From Clostridia bacterium (GTDB lineage: Bacteria; Bacillota; Clostridia; Christensenellales; CAG-138): a stretch of DNA of 54,971 bases. Location: contig JAUNBP010000007.1 in NCBI GenBank assembly GCA_030526995.1, positions 1 through 54,971 of the forward strand. Reading direction: 5' to 3'. How positions within the stretch are numbered: position 1 is the stretch's first letter; each line of letters starts with the position of its first letter. Positions 8,601 through 15,899 of this stretch are shown here, piece by piece. The position numbers and the translations under genes were made by a program. The notes under the pieces were generated by a model. The model was not told where the DNA came from. It did not search any database and worked only from the letters and a program-made list of their open reading frames with translations.

Positions 8601-10139
8601 GGCTTTCAGCTCAAATTCCCCCGTGGAGGAAGTGGCCTTTATCTCTTCTCCTTGAATCAGCTCAAAGCCGTTTATTTCCGATTGAGAATAGGTATGCAAG
8701 ATTTCAACTTTCAAAGCATCGTCCTCGTCTAACGGAAACTCTATCTTTTCCGATAATACATCAACGCCGTCGCATAAAACCGAGGTGATAAGATTGGTGC
8801 TGTTCTGTTTCAACTTGATTTCTTTAAGGTTTCCGCTCGACAGCGTTTGTGTGCTTTCATATGAAGCATAGCCATCCATCGTAACCTTTATTTTACAGGT
8901 GATTCTTCCCCTCATATCCATTTCGACTACACCGGTAGAATCGGTAATGTCCGAAAAAAGCAGATACGAGCCGGATCCGGACGATTGCGATACCGAAACC
9001 TGCGCTCCCACCAAGGGTTCCTTGGTTGTAGCGTCAACGACTTTAATAAAGGCTTTATTCATATCGCTGCTTAATGAGGTGGAGTAATCCAAAGCTTTAA
9101 TAGGGTAGCCATACCAAAACGTCGCGCCGCTCGGAGCCCACGCATTTGCATAGGCAGCAGAATAGTAGATAGTGAATTCTGGTGCGCAATTGTAGAATAC
9201 GTTAGCTCCAAAAGTTGACGGCGGCCTTCCTTCAAAGATTACAGAGTTTAGCGAAATGCAACCGTGGAACGCAGCCCAGTATATACTTGTCACCGAGTCG
9301 GGAATTGTAACCCCCGTCAACGAGTCGCAATCGGAGAACGCCCACTCGCCTATGCTTGTGACCGATTCAGGAATGGCGTAGCTTGAATCAGTCTTGCCCG
9401 CAGGATACTGTATAAGGGCTGTTCCGTCCTTGGAAAACAATACCCCTCCCATATCCTTGTAATTCGGGTTGCCATCCCCCACCTTTATTGAGGTCAACGA
9501 GGAACAGTTAGAGAATGGTCCATAGCCTATGCTTGTCAGCGAGTCGGGAAGCGTAACCTCCGTCAGTGAGAAGCAATGTGAGAATGCCCAATCGCCTATG
9601 CTTGTTACCGAGTCGGGGATTGTAACCTCCGTCAGCGAGTAGCAATCGAGGAACGCTCCATCGCCTATGCTTATGACTGAGTTGGGAAGTATAACCTCTG
9701 TCAGCGAAGTGCAATAGTGGAACGTGGCCTCGCCTATGCTCGTTACCGAGTCGGGTATTATAACCTCCCTCAGCGAGCTGCACCAAGAGAACGCCCAATC
9801 GCCTATGCTTATGACCGAATCGGGAATTGTAACCGAGGTCAATGAGGTGCAACGGCGGAACGCATTCAAGCCTATGCTTGTTACCGAGTCGGGGATTGTT
9901 ACAGAGGTCAACGAGTAGCAGTTCAAGAACGCTCCCCCTCCTATCCCCGTCACCGGGTACCCACCGAGCGTGGAGGGGATTGCGATGTCGCCACCTGAGC
10001 CGATGTAACCGGTTATAATTGCTTCGCCGTTATTGACAATGTACTCATAGTCGCCCTCCGCTTCACCCGAAACACGGCTTGTGGGCAGCAGGGTTGTCAC
10101 AAGCAGTAGGGTCAACAAAAGACTGATTGCTTTTTTCAT
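5607..10139 (-). CDS. Secreted BspA-like leucine-rich repeat protein with dockerin
   Basis: This 1510-residue protein starts at the ATG giving MKKAISLLLTL, with GGGAGGAAATT before it. After a signal peptide come about ten 23-residue LRR_5 (BspA-type) repeats of the form IGxxAFxxCxSLTxVTIPDSV between roughly residues 50 and 320. Next is a carboxypeptidase-regulatory-like beta domain (near KVVDATTKEPLVGAQVSV), a long middle region, a propeller-like part with sialidase-like phrasing (FNPTLATDGTNVYIAW), two CARDB-like domains and a C-terminal type I dockerin with two calcium loops (GDADGNGRVEAADAAAILRY and a second, degenerate DGKPDSSDAAAVLRR). BspA proteins act in adhesion; a dockerin binds a cohesin elsewhere. 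No cohesin gene is in the window. Upstream lies a long leader. Confidence 0.88.
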   Translation of the reverse strand: MKKAISLLLTLLLVTTLLPTSRVSGEAEGDYEYIVNNGEAIITGYIGSGGDIAIPSTLGGYPVTGIGGGAFLNCYSLTSVTIPDSVTSIGLNAFRRCTSLTSVTIPDSVISIGDWAFSWCSSLREVIIPDSVTSIGEATFHYCTSLTEVILPNSVISIGDGAFLDCYSLTEVTIPDSVTSIGDWAFSHCFSLTEVTLPDSLTSIGYGPFSNCSSLTSIKVGDGNPNYKDMGGVLFSKDGTALIQYPAGKTDSSYAIPESVTSIGEWAFSDCDSLTGVTIPDSVTSIYWAAFHGCISLNSVIFEGRPPSTFGANVFYNCAPEFTIYYSAAYANAWAPSGATFWYGYPIKALDYSTSLSSDMNKAFIKVVDATTKEPLVGAQVSVSQSSGSGSYLLFSDITDSTGVVEMDMRGRITCKIKVTMDGYASYESTQTLSSGNLKEIKLKQNSTNLITSVLCDGVDVLSEKIEFPLDEDDALKVEILHTYSQSEINGFELIQGEEIKATSSTGEFELKASTFDVGVPIWVRVKLNNGSYSKPIRLGISIYNRPLQIVNETSLEIMDALKITIPSDVPLLGGEEIEIDLGRCSIAVEMTSDKIKIGFGVTEDFDPSNDSLWHSLKNSTINRNIDKGLSMYHAGTFGTVSAGNVSPQLSIYGYVEGKRGAFTDTISGNLVIEAAIKYNQEWQTAVWIIPVVIKLGLEIGIKDSFSIYYDEAAESLRFNDTVEFTSPAVELSAGIGIAYIADISVYGSAANKIGFNMDTGYRYGKLEGEAGLSARALFWSGKWTILSGTWMYYENYAFKGLDEGTGFSLVDLYDSAEYTIASREYLDGQSGWLGAVPVRDVLSAREETLLQSGIYEGARPQMISAGGNTVMVYLADDGSRTTGNHTKLVYSVYNESNNTWSAPLPVWDDGTADFNPTLATDGTNVYIAWMDANATFGEDVTMEQMAAACEISVAKLTFDNGSCTCSDRQRITANSMLDMQPCMVIDGGKPVVVWSRNSGNDILAQAGSNTVLYAEVGGNENVAANLATPVCALSAGLLNGEAHICYVTDTDGDINTAADNEVYVGGLGQSFTALTQDELFDSIPTFAKRGTENVLYWLSENGMNVYDGENIRLYEVDCAGDYRVISDGSETTYLMYPQGEGEGASLYISRYEAATDTWSEAITLTDTAGYAESPAAVVNELGGILSVYVRTDAVITEDEVKTSSDLYAMRMVPSYNLVLNDVDFYDEDVALGATLPLTLTVSNEGEKDIEGATVTVSNGDAAIQSFTIDSALSSGETDKWQVECILPDNADVTDFTFTVIPKMEEGFAELDSSDNVITEQVFFADIGVLASKTHFENENSLQLTVSNEGFIASDATLVIHRNTVDGEVLATHSFSDLQPQTFVVATIDGIYLDSLMEGSECLYFEVLSSQPESMVGNNTDFVAITEMETEQWQDIVETLYGDADGNGRVEAADAAAILRYVVKIGELTDLGKTQGDVAPAFDGKPDSSDAAAVLRRVVQLITIFPIEEQ
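9523..9965 (-). repeat. 69-bp coding tandem repeat of the LRR region
   Basis: The leucine-rich repeats are also near-repeats at DNA level, with a 69-base period containing the recurring words CGCCTATGCTTGT and GAGTCGGG. The strong nucleotide identity suggests recent expansion or gene conversion. Copy number could vary between strains. Boundaries are approximate. Confidence 0.7.
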
Positions 10140-10452
10140 AATTTCCTCCCAAAATTTGTCCCCATGTGTTTTCAAAACTTTTGCTGCCGTTTTGGGCGAG
10201 CAAGAGGCGGCGGGTAAGGCTGTGGCTTGGCGGTTGTCGCTGCGGCCTTGCCTTTGTACGGCTTGCGAGCGGGCGCAAGGGTGGGCGGCGGCGCCCTTTG
10301 CATCGGATACAGAGCGTTATTCTGTATGTCAAATAAATCATATCACAATATGGTTTGTATGAAAAATACCGATATTGCAGCTGTAATTATATTATATTTA
10401 TGATTTGGACTTCTCGGCGGAATTGGAAGGAAGCCGAATGCGGGGATAGGAA
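10140..10452. promoter_or_regulatory. Leader and promoter region of the LRR protein gene
   Basis: No gene is seen here. On the minus strand an extended -10 box TGATATGAT (TATGAT at 10337-10342) would start a transcript with a GC-rich leader of about 190 bases. An alternative is TTGACA followed 17 bases later by TATCCG. An inverted repeat with arms ATACAGA and TCTGTAT (10307-10327) overlaps this second candidate. The leader can form GC-rich stems near 10270-10300, but no known riboswitch was recognised. Confidence 0.4.
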
Positions 10453-10607
10453 GTGGTTCGGCGGGCGGATGGTATCCGCCCCTACGGAACGTTGGGGCAA
10501 GCCGTTTTAATGTGGTTCGGCGGGTGGATGGTATCCGCCCCTACGGAACGTTGGGATAAGCCGTTTTGATGTGGTTCGGCGGGCGGATGGTATCCGCCCC
10601 TACGGAA
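10453..10607. repeat. Palindromic repeat array, three 59-bp units
   Basis: Three units begin at 10453, 10512 and 10571. Each contains a core GGGCGGATGGTATCCGCCC that folds into an eight-base stem with a three-base loop, followed by CTACGGAA. The second copy has one change in the left arm. The same core (with A instead of G) recurs at 18514, 18552, 40485 and 40545. This is a REP-like dispersed element; no coding role. Confidence 0.85.
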
Positions 10608-10647
10608 GGTAACGGTGCTAAAGGGTAAAAGGCTTTTTCAAAATGAA

Positions 10648-10670
10648 AGGACGGCGCGAGGCGCCGTCCT
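10648..10670 (-). terminator. Hairpin terminator of the tdh-kbl operon
   Basis: A ten-base perfect GC-rich stem (10648-10657 with 10661-10670) with a three-base loop is followed on the minus strand by TTTCATTTTG. It lies about 40 bases behind the kbl stop codon. Confidence 0.8.
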
Positions 10671-10682
10671 AACCACAATTAT

Positions 10683-10710
10683 TCAATATTAATTATGAAT
10701 TATGAATTTC
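10683..10710. repeat. AT-rich nonamer repeat, copy 2
   Basis: AATTATGAATTATGAATT-type repeats lie directly behind the kbl stop codon, in the same orientation and position as the copy behind the znuB-like gene at 1-33. Confidence 0.5.
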
Positions 10711-10712
10711 CC

Positions 10713-11894
10713 CTAAATCCCCATTTCTTCTTTGACCTCTTTGAAGCATTGGATTGCGAAGTCGAGGTCGGATTGGGAGTGGCCGGCTGAGATTTGGGTG
10801 CGGATTCTGGCTTTGCCCATGGGGACCACGGGGTAGCAGAAGCCTATGACGTAGACGCCCTTTTCGAGCATCCGTGCCGCAAACTCCTGCGCAATTTTGG
10901 CGTCGTAGAGCATGACGGGCACTATCGGGTGCGTGGAGGCGGGGATGTCGAAGCCTAAACTTGCCATCTTATTGCGGAAGTAGGCGGTGTTCTCGTGAAC
11001 CTTATCTCGAAGGGAGGTGTCGGCGGTCAAAAGCTCGAGCGTTTTAATGCTTGCCGCACAGATTGCGGGCGCCAAGGTGTTGGAGAACAGGTAGGGGCGG
11101 GAACGCTGGCGCAGAAGGTCTATTATCTTCGAGCTTGCGGCGGTGTAGCCGCCCGAGGCTCCGCCCATTGCCTTGCCGAGCGTGCCGGTGATGATGTCCA
11201 CCCTGCCCATGACGTTACAATACTCGTGCGTGCCCCTGCCGTGATCGCCCATAAAGCCCACGGCGTGGCTGTCGTCCACCATGACGAGGGCATCGTATTC
11301 CTCGGCAAGGTCGCAGATTGCGGGCAGGTTTGCAATAAAGCCGTCCATGGAGAACACGCCGTCGGTTGCGATAAGCCTTATCCTTGCGTCCTTTGCCTCC
11401 TCGAGCCTTGCTTTAAGCTCCGCCATGTCGTTGTTCTTGTAGCGGTAGCGCCTTGCCTTGCACAGCCTCACGCCGTCGATGATGCTTGCGTGGTTGAGCT
11501 CGTCGGAGATTATCGCATCTTCGGCGGTCAGTAGGGTTTCGAACAGGCCGCCGTTGGCGTCGAAGCAGGAGGAATAGAGAATCGCATCCTCCATGCCCAA
11601 AAAGTCCGCAAGCCTGCGTTCAAGCTCCTTGTGAATCTGCTGCGTTCCGCAGATGAAGCGCACGCTCGAAAGCCCAAAGCCCCACTTGTCGTAGGACGCC
11701 TTTGCAGCTGCAATTAGCTCGGGGTGGTTGGAAAGCCCCAAGTAGTTGTTTGCGCACATGTTGAGAACGTTGCTCGTCTTGGTAGTGTCTATCCGAGCCT
11801 TCTGCGGGGTCGTAATTATGCGCTCGTCCTTGTAGGTTCCCGCCTCACGAATGGTGTGAAGCTCGTTTTCAAAGAGTTCATAAGCCTTTTTCAT
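10713..11894 (-). CDS. kbl: Glycine C-acetyltransferase (2-amino-3-ketobutyrate CoA ligase)
   Basis: This 393-residue PLP enzyme cleaves 2-amino-3-oxobutyrate with CoA into glycine and acetyl-CoA, the second step of threonine degradation. Family landmarks are NYLGLSNHP at residues 50-58, the substrate-side [18 protein letters not shown] at 207-214 and the PLP lysine K241 in [15 protein letters not shown]. Length is that of E. coli Kbl. The gene follows tdh after four bases, with a GGGAGGAC site inside the tdh end, so both are made from one transcript. The pairing with tdh separates it from 8-amino-7-oxononanoate synthase. Confidence 0.96.
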   Translation of the reverse strand: MKKAYELFENELHTIREAGTYKDERIITTPQKARIDTTKTSNVLNMCANNYLGLSNHPELIAAAKASYDKWGFGLSSVRFICGTQQIHKELERRLADFLGMEDAILYSSCFDANGGLFETLLTAEDAIISDELNHASIIDGVRLCKARRYRYKNNDMAELKARLEEAKDARIRLIATDGVFSMDGFIANLPAICDLAEEYDALVMVDDSHAVGFMGDHGRGTHEYCNVMGRVDIITGTLGKAMGGASGGYTAASSKIIDLLRQRSRPYLFSNTLAPAICAASIKTLELLTADTSLRDKVHENTAYFRNKMASLGFDIPASTHPIVPVMLYDAKIAQEFAARMLEKGVYVIGFCYPVVPMGKARIRTQISAGHSQSDLDFAIQCFKEVKEEMGI

Positions 11895-11898
11895 CTGT

Positions 11899-12942
11899 TC
11901 AGTCCTCCCAAGAAAGAATTACTTTGCCGGACTTGCCGCTGTTCATAGCTTCAAAGCCCTTTTCAAAATCGGTGTAGTGGAAGCGGTGGGTTATCACGGG
12001 CTGCAAATTAAGCCCCGCCTCGACGGTTGCCATCATCTTGTACCAAGTTTCATACATGCGCCTGCCGTATATGCCCTGCAAGCACAGCCCCTTGAAGATA
12101 ACGTCGTTCCAGTCTATCACGGTTCCGTACTTTGCAATTCCGAGCAGGGCGCACTTGCCTCCGTTGCGCATGAGCCCGAGCATTTGATTGAGGGCTGCGC
12201 CGCTGCCGCTCATCTCAAGACCCACGTCGAAGCCCTCGACTATGTTCTGCTGCTTCATAACCTCTCTAATGTCATCGTTGTTGAGGTTGACTATGGCGGT
12301 TGCTCCCATCTTCTTTGCAAGTTCAAGCCGATAATCGTTTATATCGGTGACGACTATGCGCCTTGCTCCGTTGTGTGCGCATATGCCTGCCGCCATGACG
12401 CCTATCGGCCCTGCGCCGGTTATCAAAACGTCCTCGCCTATGACGTCGAACATCGTTGCGGTGTGGAAGGCGTTGCCGTAGGCATCGAAGAACGATACTA
12501 TCTCCTCGTCTATGCCCTCGGGAATGACTATGACGTTGGTTGCGGGAATCGCAAGATACTGCGCAAAGGCGCCGTTGCGCTGCACGCCCACGCCCACGGT
12601 GTCCTTGCACCACTGACCGTTGCCTGCACGGCAGTTGCGGCATCTTCCGCAGACTATGTGCCCCTCGCCCGAAACGATCTGGCCCACATGATAGCCCGAT
12701 ACGCCTGCGCCCAAGGCTACTATCTCGCCCACGTACTCGTGGCCTATCGTTATCGGCGGCTTGATGTTCTTTTCACTCCATGCGTCCCAGTTGTAGATGT
12801 GGACGTCGGTGCCGCAGATTGCGGTCTTGTGAATTTTAATAAGCACCTGCCCTATGCCCACCTCGGGCACGGGGACGGTCTTTAGGGCAAGACCCTTGCC
12901 CGCCTGCGTTTTTACAAGCGCATCCATCGTTGTAGGAATCAT
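11899..12942 (-). CDS. tdh: L-threonine 3-dehydrogenase
   Basis: This 347-residue zinc medium-chain dehydrogenase oxidises threonine to 2-amino-3-oxobutyrate with NAD. Catalytic zinc ligands are C43, H68 and E69 (GHEYVGEI), the structural zinc Cys set is C98, C101, C104 and C112, and the nucleotide motif GAGPIG is at 176-181. Length and the coupled kbl gene fit the Tdh-Kbl pathway. A consensus-like promoter and RBS lie before it. Confidence 0.96.
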   Translation of the reverse strand: MIPTTMDALVKTQAGKGLALKTVPVPEVGIGQVLIKIHKTAICGTDVHIYNWDAWSEKNIKPPITIGHEYVGEIVALGAGVSGYHVGQIVSGEGHIVCGRCRNCRAGNGQWCKDTVGVGVQRNGAFAQYLAIPATNVIVIPEGIDEEIVSFFDAYGNAFHTATMFDVIGEDVLITGAGPIGVMAAGICAHNGARRIVVTDINDYRLELAKKMGATAIVNLNNDDIREVMKQQNIVEGFDVGLEMSGSGAALNQMLGLMRNGGKCALLGIAKYGTVIDWNDVIFKGLCLQGIYGRRMYETWYKMMATVEAGLNLQPVITHRFHYTDFEKGFEAMNSGKSGKVILSWED

Positions 12943-12974
12943 AAATAGCCTCCAAACTCCAATACTTTACAGCT

Positions 12975-13003
12975 ATTATATCGCTGCAAACCTTTGCTTG
13001 CAA
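12975..13003 (-). promoter_or_regulatory. Promoter of tdh-kbl
   Basis: On the minus strand TTGCAA (12998-13003), 17 bases and a perfect TATAAT (12975-12980) lie about 32 bases before the tdh start. The -35 region is part of a short inverted sequence around GCAAAGGTTTGC. Confidence 0.65.
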
Positions 13004-13023
13004 CGAGCGTCAACAATATATTT

Positions 13024-13725
13024 TCAAAAGAAGAAGGGATTTAATATCCTCTCCTTGCCCCAAAAGCTCACCGCCTTTCGGTAGAGGGCGCGGGCGTGGA
13101 TTATGTCGTGGAACAAAAGCCTGCGCATCAGCTTTTTCGGCGTCCAGCTTTCCCCGTCGGAGGCGGTGCAGACCCCGAGATTCAAAAAATCGCCCTTGCG
13201 CTCTATCGTTTTGAAAAAGGCTGCTCGATTTTCCACAAGGTCGGGTAAATTTTCATGCTCGATTCCGAGTCCTGCCGCATAGTAGGACAGGGTGTTGTTC
13301 ACATGAGTTGTCATCTCAACGGCGGTCTGGGGGATTCTGCCGTAGAAGGTGGGCCTCGACTTTACAAGGGCACGGTTCCTTTGCGGAATCGAAAGATACA
13401 GCGTCTTTAAGTCCCGCGCGCTCCTTAAAATTAGCTCCTTTTTGCCTATGTACTCGGTCATATCCATGGGCAGCCGCTCCGAGGGGAAGAGTATGTCCGA
13501 ATCGGCGTCGTCCACGGCAAGAGAGGACTTGCTTTCAAAGCGCACCGCCACCTCCCCGCCTTCAAAGTCTCTGTTTTCCGACCAGCGCAGGTAGCGGGCA
13601 ACCTCAGCGGGCAGCTTTTGATACGCCTCCTGCGGCGTTTTGCCCCTCGCATATGCCCCAAAATAGTTCTCCGCCCAGACGAGGCAGCCCTTGTCGTTGT
13701 ACTCCAAAATTGCATTGATAATCAT
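13024..13725 (-). CDS. HicB-like N-terminus joined to a DinB-like domain
   Basis: This 233-residue cytoplasmic protein is not assigned to a named gene. The first 50 residues (EYNDKGCLVWAENYFGAYARG, then TPQEA and a helix) look like the HicB/DUF1902-type fold that often accompanies substrate-like antitoxins. The C-terminal 150 residues are helical and end with KKLMRRLLFHDIIHARALYR, which resembles the last helices of DinB/YfiT-type four-helix bundles that bind metal via histidines. It lies four bases behind an amidohydrolase gene, so both are cotranscribed. Function unknown; a thiol-transfer or metal role is only a guess from the DinB-like fold. Confidence 0.6.
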   Translation of the reverse strand: MIINAILEYNDKGCLVWAENYFGAYARGKTPQEAYQKLPAEVARYLRWSENRDFEGGEVAVRFESKSSLAVDDADSDILFPSERLPMDMTEYIGKKELILRSARDLKTLYLSIPQRNRALVKSRPTFYGRIPQTAVEMTTHVNNTLSYYAAGLGIEHENLPDLVENRAAFFKTIERKGDFLNLGVCTASDGESWTPKKLMRRLLFHDIIHARALYRKAVSFWGKERILNPFFF

Positions 13726-13729
13726 GTTC

Positions 13730-15013
13730 TCATCTCCCGCTTGATTTTTTTATTCTTGCGATTATCGCATTGGCCTCCGCATAGAGCTTTTCGGGGTCGC
13801 AGTTGCAGTAAAAGCTGCCCCGCTCATAGACCGTTTTGCCCGCTATCATAGTCAGCGCAATGTTTTCGTTGCTGCCGCTGTAAACTATATTTTTTGACAG
13901 ATTGTTCACGGGCTGCATGTTCGGGCGGTGAAGGTCTATCATCACAAGGTCGGCTTGCTTGCCCACGGTTAGGCTGTCGCAGTTTGAAAGCCCCATAGCC
14001 CTTGCGCCCACCGAACACGCCGAGCGCAGGACAAGGTTTGCATCGGTTGACGCCGCTCCGTTTTTGAGCTTTTGAAGCCCCGTGGCCAAGAACATCTCCC
14101 TAAAGAAGTTTAAGCAGTTGTTGCTTGCAGGCCCGTCGGTGCCTATTGCAACCGAAATTCCCCTCTTATAAAACTCCTCCAAAGGGGCAATGCCGCTTGA
14201 AAGCTTTACATTCGAGCCTCCACAGGTCACGGCGTACAGCCCCCGCTTTTCAAAGATTTGCATATCCATCTCGGACAGATGCACGCAGTGGAAGCCCCCG
14301 CCGCCGTAGTTGAACATGCCAATGGAGTCCATAAGCTCGGTGGGCGTCTTGCCGTAACGCTCCACGCAGCCACAAACCTCGGCTACCGTCTCGCTGTTAT
14401 GCGTGTAAACGGGGGAATGAAGCTCGTTTGCAAGCTCCGCTATCTCCTGCATGAGCGACAGGGAGGTGGTGTACTCTGCATGAAAGCCCAAGCGATAGCT
14501 TATCAAAGGATGAAGGCTGTTGTATCGCCCAAAATCCTCCCGCATCTGCTTTGCCGAGCCGCCAAAGTCGTTTGTAGAATCGCAGAGCACGAGCCGAAAG
14601 CCCGAGTCGATGGCGGCTTTTACAATTGCGTCGTAGTGGTAGTACATATCGAAGACTGCCGTAATGCCGCCCGCAACGTACTCCAAGAGCGCAAGCCTCG
14701 TCAGCGTATAAACATCCTCAAAGCTCAGATACTTTTCGAGCGGGAACACGTCCTCATAGAGCCAACTTTGAAGCGGCTTATCGTCGGCAAGCGAGCGCAA
14801 AAAGGTCATGGCGGAATGGGTGTGTGCGTTCTTAAAGCCGGGCAGCAGCACGTTGCCATGGCAGTCTATCTCACGGTCAAAATCGGGCAGGCGCCCCTTG
14901 GGCTCGCCCACAAAGGCAATCTTTTCCCCGTCCGTCCAAAGCTCCCCCAAGGCCGCCGTGGCGCAGGGACCGTTAAAGGGAATGATGTTGGCGTTGTAAA
15001 AGCGTATTTTCAT
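13730..15013 (-). CDS. Amidohydrolase, MtaD/SAH deaminase-like
   Basis: This 427-residue protein belongs to the metal-dependent deaminase group of 5-methylthioadenosine/S-adenosylhomocysteine deaminase, guanine deaminase and SsnA. Metal and catalytic residues visible are H64 and H66 (NAHTHSAM), H205 and E208 (YTHNSETV), H242 or H245 and D293 (GTDGPASNN), with SNVKLSSGIAP. The start at 15013 is chosen because a GGGAG site precedes it by eight bases; the ATG 15 bases upstream has none. The substrate is likely an adenosine-like or other aminated purine compound. It is cotranscribed with the HicB/DinB-like gene. Confidence 0.85.
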   Translation of the reverse strand: MKIRFYNANIIPFNGPCATAALGELWTDGEKIAFVGEPKGRLPDFDREIDCHGNVLLPGFKNAHTHSAMTFLRSLADDKPLQSWLYEDVFPLEKYLSFEDVYTLTRLALLEYVAGGITAVFDMYYHYDAIVKAAIDSGFRLVLCDSTNDFGGSAKQMREDFGRYNSLHPLISYRLGFHAEYTTSLSLMQEIAELANELHSPVYTHNSETVAEVCGCVERYGKTPTELMDSIGMFNYGGGGFHCVHLSEMDMQIFEKRGLYAVTCGGSNVKLSSGIAPLEEFYKRGISVAIGTDGPASNNCLNFFREMFLATGLQKLKNGAASTDANLVLRSACSVGARAMGLSNCDSLTVGKQADLVMIDLHRPNMQPVNNLSKNIVYSGSNENIALTMIAGKTVYERGSFYCNCDPEKLYAEANAIIARIKKSSGR

Positions 15014-15150
15014 GCAAAAATCTCCCATAATCTATTATCTATATTAAGTCAAGTATAGCACATTATTTCATATTCTCGGTGAATTTTCTATGAAATATGG
15101 TCAGTGTTGCAAAATTTTGCGTACTCTGTTATTATAATACCATGTATGGA

Positions 15151-15585
15151 ATGAAAGCAAAAACAGCTTTGCTCATACTCTTGTTGGCGATATCTCTAAT
15201 GCTGTCGGGCTGCAGAACCGAGGCCGATGAGGATGCCGAGCCCGCATTTGCGCCTGCCACCTTTGAGACCGTGGGCGTGTGCGGCGTTGAGGGCTGTCAA
15301 AATCCCATCTGGCGCAGCGGTCACAGCTACTGCGAGGAGCATATCTGCATGTACGGCGACTGCGACAACCCCCGCATGGATGCCGACACCCGCTATTGCG
15401 AGGAGCACGCCTACGTTGAACTTTTGACGCCTCGGCCCGAGCTGTGCGCCGTTACGGACTGCACGGAATACGCCGAGTGGGGAGACTATTGCAAGCAGCA
15501 CGTTTGCAAATTCGGAACCTGTAAAAATCCGAGGGCGGAAGGCTCGGAGTACTGTGAAGAACACGGAAAGGAAGATGAGGAATGA
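15151..15585 (+). CDS. Lipoprotein with four C-x4-C-xn-C-x2-H repeats
   Basis: This 144-residue lipoprotein has a signal peptide ending at Cys21 and then four repeats of the form C-x4-C-x(9-11)-YC-x2-H. This Cys3-His spacing would suit zinc binding, and resembles in layout the EsV-1-7 Cys-His repeat, with a shorter loop. It overlaps the next gene, a three-repeat paralogue, in an ATGA. The start is uncertain: ATG at 15142 or 15151; neither has a clear ribosome binding site, and a TATAAT at 15133-15138 would put the transcription start almost on the ATG, giving a nearly leaderless message. Function unknown. Confidence 0.75.
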   Translation: MKAKTALLILLLAISLMLSGCRTEADEDAEPAFAPATFETVGVCGVEGCQNPIWRSGHSYCEEHICMYGDCDNPRMDADTRYCEEHAYVELLTPRPELCAVTDCTEYAEWGDYCKQHVCKFGTCKNPRAEGSEYCEEHGKEDEE

Positions 15586-15872
15586 AAAAACTTGCGTTTA
15601 TTGTTGCGCTTATGTTCGCCCTTGTTGCGCTTATGGGCTGTGAAGGCTCATCGGACGGGCTCTGCGCCGAACCCTACTGTACCAACTATGCCCTTGCGGG
15701 CGAGGACTATTGCAGCGAGCACCGACAGGGCACCATAGTTGAGACCTGCCGCATAACGGGCTGCAACAACGTTGCCGTCAGGGGCGGCTACTGCGGCGAC
15801 CATGTGTGCTTGCAGGGCGACTGCACCAACGCACGGGTCGGGGACTTTTACTGTTCACAGCACGGCGGTTAG
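15582..15872 (+). CDS. Lipoprotein with three C-x4-C-xn-C-x2-H repeats
   Basis: This 96-residue lipoprotein (lipidated Cys20) is a shorter paralogue of its upstream neighbour, with three repeats C-x4-C-x(9-10)-YC-x2-H. Its ATG overlaps the upstream TGA. The two proteins are alike in repeat phrasing (GC or GDC, then N, then YC..H), so they likely arose by duplication. Extracellular metal or redox function is inferred only from the Cys/His pattern; many of these Cys could equally form disulfides. Confidence 0.78.
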   Translation: MKKLAFIVALMFALVALMGCEGSSDGLCAEPYCTNYALAGEDYCSEHRQGTIVETCRITGCNNVAVRGGYCGDHVCLQGDCTNARVGDFYCSQHGG

Positions 15873-15899
15873 CCGTAATATCTTTTGGAGGTGAGACTC

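Noticed and set aside
9508..9852. Repetitive 114-codon minus-strand frame
   Set aside because: It is an out-of-frame reading of the leucine-rich repeat DNA; the apparent repeat comes from the 69-bp period.
10453..10607. CRISPR array
   Set aside because: The 59-bp units include their linkers, which are nearly identical, so there are no unique spacers.
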